9,368 bases of DNA, taken from Candidatus Roizmanbacteria bacterium (GTDB lineage Bacteria; Patescibacteriota; Microgenomatia; UBA1406; GWC2-37-13). Position numbers and translations under genes: made by a program. This document shows positions 6,322-9,368 of the stretch, one piece after another. The stretch covers positions 1 through 9,368 of the forward strand of contig JAPLYQ010000120.1 of the NCBI GenBank assembly GCA_026395475.1. Direction: 5' to 3'. The notes beneath the pieces were generated by a model. It did not search any database. It was given only the letters and a program-made list of their open reading frames with translations, and was not told the origin of the DNA. Numbering within the stretch: position 1 is the first letter of the stretch; each line of letters opens with the position of its first letter.

Positions 6322-7626
6322 ATGGATAATCCAATTTCATTTTGCTTGTATGCGCGCAAGTCCAGCGAGTCGGACGAGCGTCAAACCATGAGTATCGACA
6401 GCCAAATCAAGGAAATGTTGGAGCTCGCAAAGAAGAATAACCTTGAAGTGAAGGAAGTGCGTGAGGAAAGCCATTCAGCAAAGGCAAGTGGCTGCAGACC
6501 TGTGTTTAATGAAATAATTAAGGATATCGAGCGGGGTTTTTTCACTGGCATCCTTACTTGGGCGCCAGATCGCTTGAGTAGAAATGCCGGCGACTTGGGC
6601 AAAATTGTCGATTTAATAGATCAAAAAAAACTAATAAAAATACAGACATATTCGCAATCTTTTTGCGATAATCCGAACGAAAAATTCATGCTGATGATCC
6701 TTTGCAGCCAGGCAAAACTGGAGAATGACCAGAAATCGCTCAATGTGAAGCGAGGGCTTCGGGCAAAATGCGAGCTGGGCTGGCGGCCGGCAATCGCGCC
6801 GATCGGCTACGTGAATATACGAATAGAAAGACACATAGAATTGATAGATATCGATAAGGAAAGAGCACCGTATGTAATAAAAATGTTTCACCGCGTTGCC
6901 AATCAAGGGCATTCTGGACGGACAATCAAGGAATGGCTCGACATGATCGGATTCAAAACGAAAAATGATAAAAGACTTTCGCTCAGCAGGATTTATGAAA
7001 CGCTTAAAAATCCATTCTATTATGGCAGATTCGAATTCAATGGCGTATGGTATGACGGAAAACACACGCCATTAATAAGTAAGACGCTTTTTGATAAAGC
7101 ACAAAAGCAAATGGTGACTGCACCAAAAGAATGGCATAAACGAGTGTTTCCATTTAAGTCTTTATGCAAATGCGCATCATGTGGCGGAGGAATAACAGCA
7201 GAAGATAAGATTAAAAAAATGAAATATGGAAACTATAAAAAACATATTTATTATCACTGCGCAAAGCACGTCGATTATCACTGTAAAGAACCATATATTC
7301 GAGAGAGCGATCTGATAAAGCAGCTTATCGCGAATATCGATAACATCAAGATAAATGAAAACCTGTTATCGAAATCAATAAAAGCAGAGATATCGCGCTA
7401 TCATATGTTCAAATCTCAAGTCTTACAACAGGAGTTCCGGAACGGGAACCTAAATGATATCGAGGATGAATCGTTTGATTTAGATATGGATACTTTCTCT
7501 CCCGACAAAGCCCGGTCCTACCTCATCCATGTCCTCAAATCCGGATCTGAAGAAGAGCGGCAGAATATTCTTTCTACAATAAAAACAAAATTCACACTAC
7601 ATAACAGGGAATTGAGACTTGCTTGA
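6322..7626 (+). CDS. Serine site-specific recombinase (resolvase/integrase family)
   Basis: Predicted to catalyse DNA strand exchange at attachment sites through a 5'-phosphoserine link, probably moving the module it sits in. The resolvase catalytic domain (about 5-150) shows YARKSSES (10-17) with the likely nucleophile S14 and R12, and DRLSR (83-87) with the conserved arginines. A Recombinase domain follows (about 155-270), including APIGY (159-163) and TLKNPFYYGRF (227-237). A zinc ribbon is suggested by C284-x2-C287 paired with C313 and C321. A short helical stretch (about 345-375) and a C-terminal tail complete 434 residues, on the short side for large serine recombinases. The ATG has AGGG 3 nt upstream. 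The reading frame is the same as that of the preceding HTH gene, with 14 sense codons after its TAA. Catalytic residues look intact, so the enzyme may be active. Confidence 0.92.
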   Translation: MDNPISFCLYARKSSESDERQTMSIDSQIKEMLELAKKNNLEVKEVREESHSAKASGCRPVFNEIIKDIERGFFTGILTWAPDRLSRNAGDLGKIVDLIDQKKLIKIQTYSQSFCDNPNEKFMLMILCSQAKLENDQKSLNVKRGLRAKCELGWRPAIAPIGYVNIRIERHIELIDIDKERAPYVIKMFHRVANQGHSGRTIKEWLDMIGFKTKNDKRLSLSRIYETLKNPFYYGRFEFNGVWYDGKHTPLISKTLFDKAQKQMVTAPKEWHKRVFPFKSLCKCASCGGGITAEDKIKKMKYGNYKKHIYYHCAKHVDYHCKEPYIRESDLIKQLIANIDNIKINENLLSKSIKAEISRYHMFKSQVLQQEFRNGNLNDIEDESFDLDMDTFSPDKARSYLIHVLKSGSEEERQNILSTIKTKFTLHNRELRLA

Positions 7627-7638
7627 GTATATCTCAAT
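7611..7638. terminator. Inverted repeat at the convergent gene junction, possible weak bidirectional terminator
   Basis: TTGAG-TATAT-CTCAA (7623-7637) has perfect 5-bp arms and contains both stop codons: the TGA of the recombinase and, on the other strand, the TGA of the nuclease gene. An alternative pairing uses ATTGAGA (7611-7617) with TCTCAAT (7632-7638), a 7-bp stem with a 14-nt loop. Neither has a strong U-tract on either strand, so termination would be weak. Only 7 bp separate the two genes, so any stop signal must lie inside coding sequence. Confidence 0.3.
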
Positions 7639-9368
7639 CCTTATTATCCTTAGAGTCTAGACCTACCCTATCCACATTAAATTTATATACTTTATAACCA
7701 CTCTCTGGTTCTAGAGTATATTCGTAAGAGTCGATAAGAAGGGTTCCTATATATTCGTATCCTGACCCACCTTCATCTTGCCAAAAACCGTAAATAGTTC
7801 TTCTATCGTCTATAGCGGATATTAAAGCTTGATTTGCGGGAGTTAATTTTTGATCTGCGTCACCCCCCTCACCATAGTATACAAACTTATCTTTTGAGCC
7901 AAAATCTTTATATTTTGAATTTTTTACTTTAAAAAGAATAATATATTGGTTTTCTGCTGAATCTCTTCTTAAGGTAATTCCTTTTATTCTCCCTCCAAAG
8001 TTAGTATTGAAAATCTCTTCTATATTTTCCTTTAAATATACTTGCCCCATCTTTAATTTATCTTCAAATTTATCTGCAACAACATTATTTTTATGGATTA
8101 AATGATCCAAGTCTATACCATTATCGTCTTTCCACGATGTCCATCCATTGGATGCTTTACCTAGGATTATTGCAGCGGCAGGACTCGTATGATCAAAATC
8201 ATAGTCTGATGTGAATATAAGTGAGTCTCCTTCTTTTTTAAGAATTCCTTCAGAAATAAGTTGGTCGCGTTTTATTTTATAAACATGCGTTTCAAAAGAA
8301 GGCGAACAATCTAATCTTGCGCGAGATCCTTTAAGGACTCTCACAATATTATTATCAATAATATGAGCTATTCCTTCTGCTGCTGGACCCTTACAATAAA
8401 GTTGAATATTGCTATCTAGTTTATATTTCTCCCGTCTAATTCTATTTACATTTTCAGCTGCTGTTTCTATTTCTGGTATAGGTTTACTAAATTTCCAAAT
8501 TTGAACTGCTTTTTCAGCAAATTCTTTTGTACGATTTACCACTTCATCAAAGGTCCACTTATTTCTATTGGCGAGTTCTTTTGTCAAGCTAATTTCTGAA
8601 TTAGCGTAGTATTGTTTTTTATCAGAAAACAATCTATTTGACATACTAATATTCCAATCTCCCTTTATCAGAGATAAATTTCCAATTTTATTTACTAAAA
8701 CTGAATGTGATTTTATTATTTCTTCATTATTTTTCCCAGAAGCTTGTTCAAGATTTTGCACCCAGCCTTCACTAAGAGTTTGTGGCATAATGTGTTCGGT
8801 GTGAACTTCATCAAAATTAAGAGATATCTCGCCTGCAGGATTTCCTAATTTCCAAATAATATACTTTGTGCGCGTATCTCCCGGCTTTCCAAACTCTTTT
8901 TGAAATGCAGATAAGAACATTGAGTCTTTAATCGGTGATGCCCAAGACAAATACTCGTCTTCTATCATTTTTGAAACTGCTTCAGCAGGTGTACCATTTA
9001 GTGTTGTGCACATGCGATAATATATTTCATTAAGTCTAGAAGTTGATTGACCAGTGATACCCCATCTAATGTGAAATAATTCGATTAATTTGATAATTTC
9101 AAGATATTGGGTTTCATTTAACAAGCCCTCTTTGAATAAAGGAGTTATCCTTAACAATAAGGAATAACTTGGGCCCGCTTGAATATGCTTAATATCAGTA
9201 AGACCTCTATTTATTGATAAGTTTCCAATATTTGCATCAATAAGTTCTGTGTATATCGTTGATGCCTTATTTAATTTATTTGTAAATTGAAGAATGGTTT
9301 GAGAATCCCACTTTTCATTTTTTGCTCGTTGTTTTATCACTTCATATAATTCTTTTGCTGATATTTTC
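7634..9368 (-). CDS. DUF262/DUF1524 (GmrSD-like) nuclease with DUF4357 and SRA-like C-terminus, 5' part missing (partial)
   Basis: Large predicted restriction-type nuclease. The frame is open to the window's right edge (upstream codons read ...KISAKELYE), so the GTG at 9340 is probably internal and the true start lies outside. Numbering from that GTG: a helical region (1-170); HTEHIMPQTL (180-189) plus VNKIGNLSLI (216-225) and SNRLFSDKKQYY (234-245), the HNH-like DUF1524 core of GmrSD proteins; VLKGSRARLDCSPSF (335-349) through ILGKASNGWTSWKDDNG (392-408), a DUF4357-like domain; and a C-terminal region (about 430-557) with YYGEGGDADQ (488-497), NQALISAI (503-510) and YEYIGTLLI (528-536), resembling SRA-like domains of McrA-type enzymes. 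An N-terminal DUF262 NTPase-like domain is expected but not visible. By analogy with GmrSD and McrA enzymes it may restrict modified phage DNA. The SRA assignment is tentative. Confidence 0.85.
   Translation of the reverse strand, partial: KISAKELYEVIKQRAKNEKWDSQTILQFTNKLNKASTIYTELIDANIGNLSINRGLTDIKHIQAGPSYSLLLRITPLFKEGLLNETQYLEIIKLIELFHIRWGITGQSTSRLNEIYYRMCTTLNGTPAEAVSKMIEDEYLSWASPIKDSMFLSAFQKEFGKPGDTRTKYIIWKLGNPAGEISLNFDEVHTEHIMPQTLSEGWVQNLEQASGKNNEEIIKSHSVLVNKIGNLSLIKGDWNISMSNRLFSDKKQYYANSEISLTKELANRNKWTFDEVVNRTKEFAEKAVQIWKFSKPIPEIETAAENVNRIRREKYKLDSNIQLYCKGPAAEGIAHIIDNNIVRVLKGSRARLDCSPSFETHVYKIKRDQLISEGILKKEGDSLIFTSDYDFDHTSPAAAIILGKASNGWTSWKDDNGIDLDHLIHKNNVVADKFEDKLKMGQVYLKENIEEIFNTNFGGRIKGITLRRDSAENQYIILFKVKNSKYKDFGSKDKFVYYGEGGDADQKLTPANQALISAIDDRRTIYGFWQDEGGSGYEYIGTLLIDSYEYTLEPESGYKVYKFNVDRVGLDSKDNKD

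Larger units (their letters stand above)
4300..7626 (+). mobile_element. Candidate mobile module: methyltransferase, HTH protein, serine recombinase
   Basis: Three plus-strand genes with short gaps (4 and 42 nt) lie between minus-strand defence genes on both sides, and the last gene encodes a serine recombinase. This layout suggests a recombinase-mobilised module inserted between the GmrSD-like gene and hsdR. I found no convincing direct repeats or attachment-site pair at the edges, so the ends given are only the outermost candidate module sequences. Alternatively the genes are simply an old resident part of the island. Confidence 0.4.

Noticed and set aside
6303..6329. Tiny reading frame MSFIRVYG overlapping the recombinase start, preceded by GAGG
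   Set aside because: Nine codons including the stop, the GAGG is only 1 nt from the ATG, and nothing suggests selection; a leader peptide cannot be supported.
6271..7343. Recurrent TATCGATAA at 6271, 6849 and 7335 and other ATCGAT sites in the plus-strand genes
   Set aside because: ATCGAT also occurs in hsdR and hsdM; codon choice in AT-rich genes explains it, and no spacing pattern is visible.
4300..7660. Direct or inverted repeats marking the module's ends, e.g. GACTCTGAGG (4302-4311) against CTAAGAGTC-type sequence near 7650
   Set aside because: The only match is inverted, about 9 of 10 bases, and lies inside the nuclease gene; this is expected by chance and does not fit serine-recombinase attachment cores, which should be direct.
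9338..9340. GTG as the true start of the nuclease gene
   Set aside because: The frame continues open to the window edge with plausible helical sequence, and this protein family normally has a large N-terminal DUF262 domain upstream.

Overview
The window holds six protein genes and looks like part of a defence island from a bacterium with a small, AT-rich genome. TGA is used as an ordinary stop (ends of hsdM, the recombinase and the nuclease gene), which argues against the recoded-TGA lineages. The resolvase-type recombinase, the ParB-methyltransferase and the small HTH protein resemble proteins I associate with Candidate Phyla Radiation (Patescibacteria, especially Parcubacteria-like) genomes. 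That placement rests on memory of the families, not on a search.

Left part (1-4224, minus strand): a type I restriction-modification operon read hsdR > hsdM > hsdS. hsdR and hsdM are complete. hsdS runs off the left edge after about 142 codons. Spacing is tight: 5 nt between hsdR and hsdM, and a 4-nt ATGA overlap between hsdM and hsdS.

Middle part (4225-7626): a 185-bp divergent intergenic region, then a plus-strand row of three genes: a ParB-like/N-terminal plus beta-class DNA methyltransferase fusion, a terminase-small-subunit-like HTH protein, and a serine recombinase. I read this as a small mobile module carrying a methyltransferase, placed between two defence genes. The intergenic region holds back-to-back candidate promoters, a 13-bp palindrome at the predicted start of the hsdR transcript, and a long hairpin with a U-tract in the leader of the methyltransferase gene. 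The methyltransferase has DEPY where DPPY is expected.

Right part (7634-9368, minus strand): the 3' portion of a large nuclease gene of the DUF262/DUF1524 (GmrSD-like) type. It shows the HNH-like DUF1524 core, a DUF4357-like segment, and a C-terminal region resembling the SRA-like modified-base-reading domains of McrA-type enzymes. Its N-terminus lies beyond the window. It converges on the recombinase gene with only 7 bp between stop codons, and both stops lie inside one small inverted repeat.

Taken together, the type I system would methylate host DNA and cut unmethylated DNA, while the right-hand protein is a candidate for cutting DNA with foreign modifications. The methyltransferase of the middle module may protect the mobile module, regulate it, or be a decayed passenger. 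No RNA genes, CRISPR arrays or insertion sequences were seen, and no stretch longer than 300 bases lacks a gene.
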